A DNA stretch of 36,306 bases from Candidatus Methanophaga sp. AG-394-G06 (GTDB lineage: Archaea > Halobacteriota > Syntropharchaeia > Alkanophagales > Methanospirareceae): the NCBI GenBank assembly GCA_009903405.1, contig PRCZ01000011.1:1-36306 (forward strand), written 5' to 3'. Below the pieces are notes generated by a model. It did no database searches, was not told the origin of the DNA, and saw nothing but the letters and a program-made list of their open reading frames with translations. Both the position numbers and the translations under genes were made by a program. Within the stretch, counting starts at the first letter, position 1. Every line of letters begins with the position of its first letter. This document shows positions 7,660-15,978 of this stretch, in pieces.

Positions 7660-9375
7660 CTATTTTATCGTACCACGCCGCACAATGGAAATTAACAGCC
7701 AAAGACCTATACCCAGCGCTATAAAAAAGAAGACTGTATCAAGCTCTATCCCCCACAGGGAATAAGGTATCGTAGAAATAGAAATAAGAGCTGAAGCGAC
7801 CAGGAAAGCAGCCATAATAAGTGCAAATGATATGCGGTCGGTAATCCTTTCGAGAGTATCAATCAAAGGTTCAAGACCAAAGATCTCAAACTTAATCTTT
7901 CCCTCTCCTCGTTTCACCAATGTCAGTAGATCATTCAACGTGTATGGCAGCTCAAGCATTAGCTTGCTTGTTTCCAGAGCCGAGCTAGATATTTCTTTGA
8001 TTGCCCTTTCCGGATCCAAACGCTCCATAGCCAACTGCTCTGCGTACGGTTTGGCTTGTGCCATCATATTAAGGTCTGGGTCCACTTCCGCACACACGCC
8101 TTGTATGGTTGACAATGCTTTTCCGAGTAAGTAGAAGTCACGTGGTCCTTTCAAGTCATAGGCAGTAATCAGATCCGAAATCTCACCAAGAAAAGCACCT
8201 AAGTCAAAATCTTCTAAGGTAGTACCAAAGGCATACGTTTTTATCAGTTCGGCAATATCTGATTCTAACTCTTCCTCATTCATGCTCTGGCCACCTTGGC
8301 CTAAGGACATAATAGTTCGCGTAAGTTTTCGTTCATCTTGCGTTACAACCGAAATAAGAATATCAGCTAACTGTTCTCGAAGTCGTGCCGACAGCGTACC
8401 CATCATACCAAAGTCAAGGAAACAAATGATACTGTCTTCCAGGACTCTGATGTTTCCCGGGTGTGGGTCCGCGTGAAAGTACCCATGTTCAAAAATTTGT
8501 TTGAGCACGAGCTCTAAAGCCCGAGATGCCACTAGCTTTGGGTCTATCCTAAACTGCTCTTGCACTTCTGGTATTATACTATCTGTGATTTTGACCCCGC
8601 CAATGAGTTCCATCGTCAAGATTTTCTCGGTGCTGTACTTCTTATATGCTTTAAGTACATGTATAGTCGGATCATCCTGGTAATCGGAATCGAAATGCGC
8701 TACATTCCCCGCTTCTATTTTGAAGTTCAGTTCCTTCCTGATTGCACGTGCAAATTCCGATACTAACGTTTCTGGGTCTATACTCATCTCTGCCTTCTGC
8801 TTCTTCTTAAGTCGCTTGGCGTAGTCCTGCATTATCACCAGGTCTATCTCTATTAGATCGGCAATACCCGGACGTTGAACCTTGATTGCAACTTCTTCGC
8901 CTTCTGGCAGAACAGCCTTATAGACCTGAGCCATGGAGGCTGCGGCGAATGGCAAATCCGGAAATTCTTTGAAGATACTGTCAATGGAACCGCCCAATTC
9001 CTTCTCTATTAGCCGCTTTGCATCTTCCGTAGGGAATGTAGGCACCTCATCTTGCAGTTTCTCTAGCGCATCGATAAGTTCCTGAGGTACCAGATCTGGC
9101 CTGGTGCTCAACATCTGCCCGAATTTGACAAATGTCGGTCCAAGCTCCTCAATCGCCCTCCGGATTCGTTCACCCTCAGAAAGCTTCGATATTTCCGCCA
9201 TCTCTTTACCGAATTTGAAGCGGTCACCGAAAAGCGACTGTAAATCAGCCCTCGCTATTAGATCACTACCCCAACCATACTTGGATAAAATATTTGCAAT
9301 CTCGATATAACGCTGTAAATGCTTAAATTTGCGTGTTAATGGTCTAACTTTCTTTTTGCCTATTGTAAGTTTCAT
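7660..9375 (-). CDS. AarF/UbiB/ABC1 atypical kinase-like protein
   Basis: The 571-residue protein shows the hallmarks of the UbiB/ADCK family: the KxGQ motif (KFGQ, about residue 84), an alanine-rich nucleotide loop (AAASMAQ, 144-150), the ATP-site lysine in VAIKVQRPG (165), the catalytic HADPHPGN (301-308) and the metal-binding DFG (321-323). Two membrane helices close the C-terminus. UbiB-family proteins support isoprenoid-quinone handling in bacteria and mitochondria through an ATPase activity. A link to menaquinone made by the mqn genes 6 kb away is attractive but is inference. The ATG overlaps the stop of the small upstream gene by one base (TAATG), so the pair is an operon. Confidence 0.92.
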   Translation of the reverse strand: MKLTIGKKKVRPLTRKFKHLQRYIEIANILSKYGWGSDLIARADLQSLFGDRFKFGKEMAEISKLSEGERIRRAIEELGPTFVKFGQMLSTRPDLVPQELIDALEKLQDEVPTFPTEDAKRLIEKELGGSIDSIFKEFPDLPFAAASMAQVYKAVLPEGEEVAIKVQRPGIADLIEIDLVIMQDYAKRLKKKQKAEMSIDPETLVSEFARAIRKELNFKIEAGNVAHFDSDYQDDPTIHVLKAYKKYSTEKILTMELIGGVKITDSIIPEVQEQFRIDPKLVASRALELVLKQIFEHGYFHADPHPGNIRVLEDSIICFLDFGMMGTLSARLREQLADILISVVTQDERKLTRTIMSLGQGGQSMNEEELESDIAELIKTYAFGTTLEDFDLGAFLGEISDLITAYDLKGPRDFYLLGKALSTIQGVCAEVDPDLNMMAQAKPYAEQLAMERLDPERAIKEISSSALETSKLMLELPYTLNDLLTLVKRGEGKIKFEIFGLEPLIDTLERITDRISFALIMAAFLVASALISISTIPYSLWGIELDTVFFFIALGIGLWLLISIVRRGTIK

Positions 9376-9563
9376 TATTCATTCTTAGCCACGCGTTCTT
9401 TGGCTGCTCCTTTTACCCCTCTCAACGCATTCTTAGCGACATGCGAGGTAACCCAACTTATCTTATCTGTTAGGTCCGCACCCTTTGCAACCACGTTCAC
9501 CGCCGCTTCCCTCACTGCCGTGGTCACCTCGCTTTCCGTCTCGGCGATGATAATTCTATTCAT
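9375..9563 (-). CDS. Small alanine-rich helical protein upstream of the UbiB-like gene
   Basis: From the ATG at 9563 the product has 62 residues (MNRIIIAETESEVTT...), rich in alanine, valine and charged residues, with likely amphipathic helices and a basic tail (GVKGAAKERVAKNE). A GTG at 9587 would add eight residues and follows a weak promoter-like AT-rich stretch; I prefer the ATG. Its stop overlaps the start of the UbiB-like gene by one base, which argues that it is a real gene and that the two products are made together. No family was recognised; small partner proteins are known for some UbiB-type kinases, but similarity to them cannot be shown here. Confidence 0.6.
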   Translation of the reverse strand: MNRIIIAETESEVTTAVREAAVNVVAKGADLTDKISWVTSHVAKNALRGVKGAAKERVAKNE

Positions 9564-9694
9564 CGCATTTATATAATAAAAACCCACCTAAATTTGGGGC
9601 CTGAATTGACGGAAGACGAAATGCTTGCGGATCTTTTGTTTTGGTAACGAGAGTGCACCGCAAATAGCCGTATCTTTGATTTGTCTTCTACCGC

Positions 9695-11164
9695 TCATAG
9701 CGCAGCCGAAAACAGACGTGAAATAGATTCTTTTATCTTTACTCTGGTGGACCGCTCGCTGTACAGTTGTTTCGTAATTTCCGTACTCTTGTTAATGTCA
9801 TTCTCAAATGCGGTCTTCAGCACCGCGGCTATTTCTCGGTCGTAAATGAATGCGTTTGTCTCAAAGTTCAACCTGAAACTTCGTACGTCCCAGTTTGCAG
9901 TGCCGACAGAGCTTGCAAGTCCGTCCACAACAACGGTTTTGCTATGGATAAAACCATTGTCATAGGTATATGCACGAGCCCCAGCATCCAGAAGCTCGCC
10001 AATATTTGCATAACTTGCCCAGTATACAAGCGGATGATCCGGTTTGCAGGGTATCATAACCCGTACATCAACACCGGTAAGAGCGGCAATTTTCAGTGTT
10101 TCCATTACACTCTCGTCAAGCACAAAATAAGGTGATTGGATATATATAGTTTCCGTAGCCGAATTAATCAGTGCAATAAATCCTTTTTTTATCGGCTCCC
10201 ACTGAGTATCCGGGCCACAGGAAACGATCTGCACGGCGGCATCGCCGGTAACTTTCTGTTCTTTTGGAAAATACTTGTTTCCCGCATCCAGAACTTCCTT
10301 TGCGGCAAAGCTCCAGTCCTGGAAAAACCGAATCTGTAGCATACCAACTGCGTGACCGTTAAGTTTCAGGTGCGTGTCGCGCCAATAGCCCAGCGGCCCT
10401 TTGCCCAGATATTCATCGCCGATGTTGAATCCACCCACGAATCCGGTAGTTCCGTCAATGACTACAATTTTACGGTGATCTCTATAATTCTTATTATAAT
10501 TTACACGTATATTTAGTAGTGGGATCTTACGCTCAAAAAAGCCGGCTACCTGTCCGCCTGCGTCTCTAAGTTCTTTAAAGAAGTTCCGTGGTAGTCTCGC
10601 ACAGCCTAAGCCATCATAGATCAAACGCACTTCTACGCCCTCTTTCGCCTTCGCAGCCAGTGCGGCAACGACTTTATGGCCAAGATAGTCATTCCTTATG
10701 ATGTAGTACTCAAGGTGGATATGCTGTGTGGCGTTTTTTATTGCGTCCAGCAGTGCGTTGAACTTATCATTTCCATCGGTATACACATGGATCTGATTGT
10801 TCTCACTCAGTAGCGCCATATCATTGACAAGCAGCATGTGAGTCATGGCAAGGTATTTATCCAACTCGTCATCAGAAGGACCGGCTTTATATTCCTGTAA
10901 CTCTTCCAACTGCTCTTTGAGTTGCGATTTACCCCTTTTATCGAGTTCCGCTTTGACTTTGAACATTTTTTCGCGTTGGAACGTCTGTCCGAAGATTAGA
11001 TATAGAATAAACCCTAATATCGGTATGAAAAATAACACTGCTAGCCATGCGAGGGTTGCCGATGGATTCTTTCGTTCAAAAAATATAAGGCTAATCGCGA
11101 AAAGAAGGTTTATCAGTAATATAATCACTAATATACCCTCGGAAATCAGATGTTCTAACAACAT
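9695..11164 (-). CDS. cls: Cardiolipin synthase-like phospholipase D family enzyme
   Basis: The 489-residue protein starts with two membrane helices (residues 8-29 and 38-58) joined by a PLDc-N type loop (RKNPSATLAWLAVLFFIPILG). Two HKD catalytic motifs follow: HRKIVVIDG (H230, K232, D237) and HSKTVVVDG (H407, K409, D414), each with a downstream GGFN or GTAN segment. This matches bacterial-type cardiolipin synthases, which join two phospholipids at the membrane; in archaea homologues make the archaeal, ether-lipid cardiolipins. Start at the ATG at 11164, preceded on its strand by GGGATGAT and a TATA box at about 11202-11211. It is divergent from the radical SAM gene, with which it might share a lipid-related theme. 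Confidence 0.9.
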   Translation of the reverse strand: MLLEHLISEGILVIILLINLLFAISLIFFERKNPSATLAWLAVLFFIPILGFILYLIFGQTFQREKMFKVKAELDKRGKSQLKEQLEELQEYKAGPSDDELDKYLAMTHMLLVNDMALLSENNQIHVYTDGNDKFNALLDAIKNATQHIHLEYYIIRNDYLGHKVVAALAAKAKEGVEVRLIYDGLGCARLPRNFFKELRDAGGQVAGFFERKIPLLNIRVNYNKNYRDHRKIVVIDGTTGFVGGFNIGDEYLGKGPLGYWRDTHLKLNGHAVGMLQIRFFQDWSFAAKEVLDAGNKYFPKEQKVTGDAAVQIVSCGPDTQWEPIKKGFIALINSATETIYIQSPYFVLDESVMETLKIAALTGVDVRVMIPCKPDHPLVYWASYANIGELLDAGARAYTYDNGFIHSKTVVVDGLASSVGTANWDVRSFRLNFETNAFIYDREIAAVLKTAFENDINKSTEITKQLYSERSTRVKIKESISRLFSAAL

Positions 11165-11201
11165 TTTTCATATCATCCCTTGTTTCCCGTGTAACATGAC
11201 G

Positions 11202-11212
11202 TTATATAAACC
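11202..11212 (-). promoter_or_regulatory. TATA box for the cardiolipin synthase gene
   Basis: On the minus strand the sequence reads GGTTTATATAAC, a good archaeal TATA box about 40 bases before the ATG. On the plus strand, CTATATTTATTAG near 11248-11260 may drive the divergent radical SAM gene. Confidence 0.5.
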
Positions 11213-11303
11213 TTTCTTCTTTCTCTCAGGGGTTAGATATAAAGCGACTATATTTATTAGGTAGTATTGCCCTATGTGTCGTATGTGGTATATCGGGGGA
11301 GGC

Positions 11304-11342
11304 ATGAAGCAGCGGGCATCGGAAGAAGAGCGGAAAAGATGA
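11304..11342 (+). CDS. 12-codon leader ORF coupled to the radical SAM gene
   Basis: An ATG at 11304 follows a very strong purine-rich site (GGGGGAGG). It opens a 12-codon frame (MKQRASEEERKR) whose TGA at 11340-11342 overlaps the ATG of the radical SAM gene at 11339. The main gene has no equally good site of its own, only GGAAAAG. This is the same arrangement as at 6457-6567. It could be a translation-coupling leader; it is too short to prove as a gene. Confidence 0.35.
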   Translation: MKQRASEEERKR

Positions 11343-12946
11343 ATAAAATTAGTTTTTCGGCACAAAAGCAGGATGAAAGTCCTAGGATAGTGCTTACCGC
11401 AGATGAGACAATGATGAGCAAGTATCGCTGGGGTATATTTGTGGGATTCTCTACCTGCATGCCACGGGGTATTATCCCGGACTGGTTTTTTTTTAGTGTG
11501 TGGTCACCGCCGGGGCCGACTGAGAGCAATAGAGCTGTGTATGCGGATGCGGGACTCAGGATTATGGAAGCTTGTCTAGTAAACGTCTTTGGTGAGGCAG
11601 AAGTTGCAGTTGTGCATCCGCACGATTTAGAAGCGGTAGTAGGCGAAAGGACGGAAATAATCGGTATGGGCGGGCATGATTACTTAGGCATCAATCCTCC
11701 AACTTCTGAGTTCGTTGAGATGGTAAATACCGGCCCGCCCTACAACCGTGTGAAGTTCTTTGAACTGATGAAAAAGCCGGTGATGAGAGAGAAGATAGTG
11801 GTGGCAGGAGGCAAAGCGGCATGGCAGTTGGCAGATGAGACGATTATGGACAAGCTGAATATTGATTATGTCCATTTGGGAGAAGGAGAACTTACTGTGC
11901 CCGCGATGTTTAAATCTATACTGGCGGGCGAGAAACTGCCGAGGATAATAAAAGGGGGAGTGCCAAGCATCGATGAGATACCTAACATCCGGGGTGCTAC
12001 CATTCATGGCCTGGTCGAGATAGCTAGGGGCTGTGGGCGTGGCTGCGCTTTCTGCACGCCAAATATGCAGAAGCTCCGCTTTCAATCCATAGAGCACATT
12101 GTAAAAGATGTAAAGACAAATATAGGTGCGGGTCAGCGTTCTATCTGTTTACATTCCGAAGATGTTCTTCGTTATGGCGCGAAGGGGATAGCACCAAATG
12201 ATGAGCGAGTTCTGAAGCTGTTCAGAGATGTTGCCGCCGTAGATGGAATTGAGAGTATAGGAGCGAGCCATGTGGCCCTCTCCACCGTCAGCCATAATCC
12301 CGGTCTTGTTACTGCGGTATCAGAAACATGCTATTCTATGCTCAACGAAGATTGGATGGGTGCGCAAACAGGAGTAGAGACCGGAAGTGTAAGACTGATT
12401 GCGCAACACATGCGGGGTAAGGTGTTACCTGCGCCCCCAGAGGAATGGCCGGAGATAGTCAAACAAGCTTTCGGTATCTTAGACGACAACAACTGTATTT
12501 GTGCTGCCACATTGATAAATGGTCTTCCGGGTGAAACTACCGCTGACGTGATAAAAACCATAGAACTGGTAGCGGATCTGAAAGGAACCCGGTCCCTTCT
12601 GGTGCCGATGAATTTCGTGTCAATGCGTGGTTCTGCGCTGGATAACGAGGAAACGTTCACCATGAAGAAGATGACACCGGAGCACTGGCAGCTCTTCGGC
12701 GAATGCATAGATCACGATTTAAAGGTTGTGCCCGAATTAATCCGTATATACAAGACTGACAGTAGTGGCGCAATCAAAAGCTTGTTGCTCAGGGCTGGCG
12801 CAAAATATATAACTAATGCGTTGCAGAAATATGTGGTGCCGATGAAAAGGGGTGAGTCTCCTACTGACCGAACAGAAGTAAGTAAATGGCTCAATCCTGT
12901 CATACCAGACCTAAAAAATTTCGGGATGGACGAGGTGAAAAGATAA
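11339..12946 (+). CDS. B12-type radical SAM enzyme (COG1032-like)
   Basis: From the ATG at 11339 the product has 535 residues; a TTG at 11267 would extend it, without a binding site. The N-terminal 190 residues look like a cobalamin-binding-like Rossmann region (GMGGHDYLGINPP, then VVAGGKAAWQL), and the cluster motif CGRGCAFC (C232, C236, C239) binds the [4Fe-4S] centre that activates SAM. LINGLPGETTADV is a typical late radical SAM strand. Such enzymes catalyse methylations, ring formations or C-C couplings; the archaeal ring-forming lipid enzymes GrsA/GrsB belong to the same broad class, but identity with them is not shown. It is divergent from the cardiolipin synthase gene and is preceded by a coupled 12-codon ORF. 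Confidence 0.8.
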   Translation: MNKISFSAQKQDESPRIVLTADETMMSKYRWGIFVGFSTCMPRGIIPDWFFFSVWSPPGPTESNRAVYADAGLRIMEACLVNVFGEAEVAVVHPHDLEAVVGERTEIIGMGGHDYLGINPPTSEFVEMVNTGPPYNRVKFFELMKKPVMREKIVVAGGKAAWQLADETIMDKLNIDYVHLGEGELTVPAMFKSILAGEKLPRIIKGGVPSIDEIPNIRGATIHGLVEIARGCGRGCAFCTPNMQKLRFQSIEHIVKDVKTNIGAGQRSICLHSEDVLRYGAKGIAPNDERVLKLFRDVAAVDGIESIGASHVALSTVSHNPGLVTAVSETCYSMLNEDWMGAQTGVETGSVRLIAQHMRGKVLPAPPEEWPEIVKQAFGILDDNNCICAATLINGLPGETTADVIKTIELVADLKGTRSLLVPMNFVSMRGSALDNEETFTMKKMTPEHWQLFGECIDHDLKVVPELIRIYKTDSSGAIKSLLLRAGAKYITNALQKYVVPMKRGESPTDRTEVSKWLNPVIPDLKNFGMDEVKR

Positions 12947-13025
12947 GAGCTGATAAATCGGCGCACATTTTTGGTAAAGAAAGCTATTTCGGGCGCGTAC
13001 GCGTATTATAGAACAGACCGAAAAG

Positions 13026-13682
13026 TTAAGAAACAGTCGCTATAAACGTATGGATGTCTGCGCCAAGACCGCTCAGAACCATACCCGTGCCAATAGCAGC
13101 TAAGAATAAACCCATCAAACGCGTTATCACATTGAGACCGTTTTGCCCCAAGTGTTCGACGATCTCTTCGGATCCCCGGAAGCAGAGATACGTAATCCCG
13201 CAGATCACCCCAAAAGCCAGCAGAGAGAGGATAACATGTATCAGTTCAAAACCGGCGGCATAACCCATTGCCACTGCAATAGTGCCCGGACCTGCTAATA
13301 AGGGAATTCCTAATGGTGAAATTGCAACATTGAGTCGCGCTTTGCGGCTTGATTCTATATCATCATCACTTGGTGTGTGGACTTTAGAACCTGACCCCTG
13401 CAACATATGATAGCCAATTATAAAGATGATAATCCCACCGGTAATCTGCAGCGCCTGCTGAGTGATGCCAAATAGCTTAAATATGAAATTACCGGCAAAG
13501 CTTAAAAAGGCAATAAGCACAAATGCAAACAGAAGACTATTTCGGGCAACTGCTTTCTTTGTTGCTACATCGTCTCCTTGGGTTAAACTAATGAAAACGG
13601 GGGTATTGGCTATTGGATTCATAATGGCAAAATAGCCACCCAAACAAGTACAAAGAAATCCGACCAACGTTGTTGTATTCAT
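13026..13682 (-). CDS. MarC family integral membrane protein
   Basis: The 218-residue protein carries six predicted membrane helices and the MarC/UPF0056 landmarks: AIMNPIANTPVFISLT in the first helix, ITGGIIIFIIGYHML in the third, and the AISPLGIPLLAGPGTIA motif in the fourth, then RLMGLFLAAIGTGMV near the end. Family members are of unknown transport function; the name comes from an E. coli gene once linked to antibiotic resistance. The ATG at 13682 is preceded on the minus strand by AT-rich boxes (TTTATATAAC, then TTTATATATAG), consistent with its own promoter. It converges with the radical SAM gene over an 80-base spacer that contains the palindrome CGCGTACGCG at 12994-13003. Confidence 0.9.
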   Translation of the reverse strand: MNTTTLVGFLCTCLGGYFAIMNPIANTPVFISLTQGDDVATKKAVARNSLLFAFVLIAFLSFAGNFIFKLFGITQQALQITGGIIIFIIGYHMLQGSGSKVHTPSDDDIESSRKARLNVAISPLGIPLLAGPGTIAVAMGYAAGFELIHVILSLLAFGVICGITYLCFRGSEEIVEHLGQNGLNVITRLMGLFLAAIGTGMVLSGLGADIHTFIATVS

Positions 13683-13809
13683 ATTACTCTACTGCACGCC
13701 CCATATTAATGTTGATTGACTGTTCTATATATAAAGGTTATATAAACTTCGCATTTTGTACACTGCAATGGATCTTAACTTGTATGTGATGTTGCGGTTA
13801 GCGAAAAAC

Positions 13810-14142
13810 TCACTTTTTTTTACTCCTTCTTGCCTCTAATCTTCTTTCACGTTGTTCAACACGTCTTTCCATCATTTTATTAAGAAAACCTAAAAAAATG
13901 CCTACGCCTACGATTACGAATATCACGGTAACTAATTTCCCTACTGGCGTTGTCGGTACTAGATCACCATAACCTATCGTTGCTAATGTGATGATAGTGA
14001 AATATAATGAATCTATCCAACTCCATTTTTCTAGTAGATGGAATACGACAGTACCAACAGTAACCACCGTAATTGCAAAAGAAAGTAATACATAATAGCC
14101 AAGATCTTTACTACCTAGTAGTTTCGTTTTTATACCAGTCAT
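13810..14142 (-). CDS. Two-transmembrane potassium channel subunit
   Basis: A small pore protein of 110 residues: a first helix (LGYYVLLSFAITVVTVGTVVF), a pore loop with the potassium selectivity filter TIGYGD (55-60), a second helix (VGKLVTVIFVIVGVGIFLGFLN) and a short, very basic coiled tail (ERRVEQRERRLEARRSKKK). This is the minimal channel layout of KcsA/MthK-like subunits, which form tetramers in the membrane. There is no RCK nucleotide-binding domain, so gating by ligand is not evident. The ATG at 14142 has GGGAGGAT nine bases upstream on its strand. Confidence 0.9.
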   Translation of the reverse strand: MTGIKTKLLGSKDLGYYVLLSFAITVVTVGTVVFHLLEKWSWIDSLYFTIITLATIGYGDLVPTTPVGKLVTVIFVIVGVGIFLGFLNKMMERRVEQRERRLEARRSKKK

Positions 14143-14219
14143 TGCCCATATCCTCCCGCTCTTCTTTGATTACAAAGTAATAGATAATATGACAACAGTT
14201 TATATTATTTCTTTACACC

Positions 14220-15035
14220 TTAACTTCGAATCGTTTTAGGGAACATAAGCAATCCAAGAGCCTCATCTAAGTCCATCACTTTCTTTGGAACCTCAGAGCT
14301 CATGCCACGCCCACGTATTTCAAGATAGTAGACCCTGCTGTATTTGTATAGCAGATCAATCGGACTAAACTTATGATTGAGTTTCGCGTTCTTTAAGTGC
14401 TGTTCCAACTTACAGAGGATATAAAGAGAAAGAAACGCGATGAATACGTCTCCAAAGACACTTTCATCGCTCTGCAGATAGAGCTTGTCCGCATTAAGCA
14501 CCGTTTTGTAAGTGTCAAACATCTTCTCAACCACTTCTCGCTTCTTGAGGAGCAGATAAATTTCCTGCTTCTCGACATCCATATCTGAGACAATAAAAAT
14601 CTTCCCTGCTCTCTTCATGCAGTCATCAAATTTATTCTTGTCAACCTTGCGCTCCTCTAATTTCCGGTACAGCGTCTTCTGTTCTTCCAGTCTAAGATCC
14701 TGGTCCGCAAAGAGGTAAAGGTAAATATCGTTGTATTTCCGTTTTCCACACTTAATCAAGCGACTGTGGTAGGAAAAGTATTCGGTGATATTCCGCGGAC
14801 TGGTGACCGCTCGTTTATTTCGTCTCTTTGGACTAAAACCCTTCTCTTTATCAACTTTTCCGAGGTATTTCGATACCTTGCGCCCCTTTTTATATCTCTA
14901 TCAAAGATAACGATTGGTTGAATGAGAGACATAGTAATTTGAGCCCTGCGTCTTAATTTCGAGGCACTTTTTACCATTGTGCCGTTGATTCTCTAACCAC
15001 TTTCTAGCCCACTCTTCAATGTCTCCTATATAGAG
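14220..15035 (-). pseudogene. IS4-superfamily transposase remnant with stops and an internal deletion
   Basis: Read on the minus strand, the N-terminal part (GDIEEWARKWLENQ, KCLEIKTQGSNYYV, KKGRKVSKYLGKVDKE) is recognisable between about 15035 and 14810, but two stop codons (TGA, TAG) interrupt it near 14903. It then joins directly, in frame, to the C-terminal third (EYFSYHSRLIKCGKRKYND to MFPKTIRS, stop at 14220). The middle, with the first two catalytic aspartates, is missing. The C-terminal part is homologous to the copy at 23565-24400, and the Y-(2)-R-(3)-E-(6)-K signature is present except that its tyrosine is leucine (LKKREVVEKMFDTYK). The element cannot be active by itself. Confidence 0.85.
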
Positions 15036-15100
15036 AAATAGGGAACATACTAATCTAATAAAAACCTTTTTGGTTTTATCATTTCGTTATGCGAATATAT

Positions 15101-15910
15101 TTAAAGAAAAAGTATGTCTACGGGCGGTCTCGCAAAAAACCCTTTCCTTTCTGCCATTCGGTAAAGCTCATCATGAGCTTTCACTACCGCCTCGGGCATT
15201 TCATATGTGTACTTATTCACGTACATCAATGCGAATTTCTTCACTAGCTCTTTATCTGCACCCCGTGAATATTTCATCGCATATTGCATAGCTTCATCTA
15301 CGTTCTCCAGTGCATATTGCACGCTTTCTCGCATGGCCGCGAGGAATACACGCTGTTGCTCTTCAGGAACATCTCTCTTTATAGCATTAATGCCCAAGGG
15401 CAAAGGCAACTGTGTCTTCTCATACCACCAATGCCACAAATCAAGGATTTTTATGAGTTCGTGCTGCGGATATGTTATCTGACCTTCATGGATTAGCAGA
15501 CCCGCATCAACTTCTCCGCTCTTCACTGCTGGTATGACCTCATCAAATCTCATTTCGACCGGCTGGAAATGATCAACAGCTAGCTTCAGCAGCAGGTTCG
15601 CTGTGGTGTATCTTCCAGGCACTGCAATTTTCTTGCCTTCTACGGGTATATCTCTGTTTCCAACCACTACCGGACCATATCCATCGCCTACGCTTGCACC
15701 GGTAGATAAGATACGATATTTGTCATGAAGAAAAGCATAAGCGTGGGCTGATAGCGCAGTGACATCTATTTCGGCATTGAAAGCTCTTCTGTTTAGCGTT
15801 TCTATGTCCTCTACTACCTGTTCTATTTCAAAATTGACACGGACTTTACCGCTTAACAATCCGTAAAACATGAATGCGTCATCTGCATCTGGTGTATGTG
15901 CTATGATCAT
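15101..15910 (-). CDS. mqnD: 1,4-dihydroxy-6-naphthoate synthase
   Basis: MqnD converts cyclic dehypoxanthine futalosine to 1,4-dihydroxy-6-naphthoate in the futalosine route to menaquinone. The 269-residue product has the periplasmic-binding-protein-like fold of the family, with the substrate-site HTPDADDAFMFYG at the N-terminus, the DVTALSAHAYAFL and GYGPVVVG segments, and VDAGLLIHEGQITY in the second lobe. The DADDAF motif and the IHEGQ motif separate it from MqnA. It is the last gene of the mqnE-A-C-D cluster. The gap from mqnC is 68 bases and contains a TATA-like CTTTTTATACTT on the minus strand, so it may also have its own promoter. Confidence 0.9.
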   Translation of the reverse strand: MIIAHTPDADDAFMFYGLLSGKVRVNFEIEQVVEDIETLNRRAFNAEIDVTALSAHAYAFLHDKYRILSTGASVGDGYGPVVVGNRDIPVEGKKIAVPGRYTTANLLLKLAVDHFQPVEMRFDEVIPAVKSGEVDAGLLIHEGQITYPQHELIKILDLWHWWYEKTQLPLPLGINAIKRDVPEEQQRVFLAAMRESVQYALENVDEAMQYAMKYSRGADKELVKKFALMYVNKYTYEMPEAVVKAHDELYRMAERKGFFARPPVDILFL

Positions 15911-15978
15911 GGTTCATTAGTATTTTGCGGTGGGAAGTATAAAAAGGTTATGCGATTGCTCAAAAGCTTGTATCATCA

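Noticed and set aside
9588..9694. Short plus-strand frame ending LTEDEMLADLLFW
   Set aside because: Protein-like composition but only about 16 codons and no start; could be a gene stump but cannot be supported.
12994..13003. Perfect palindrome CGCGTACGCG between convergent genes
   Set aside because: Ten-base palindromes occur by chance, and no further symmetry or repeat was seen around it.
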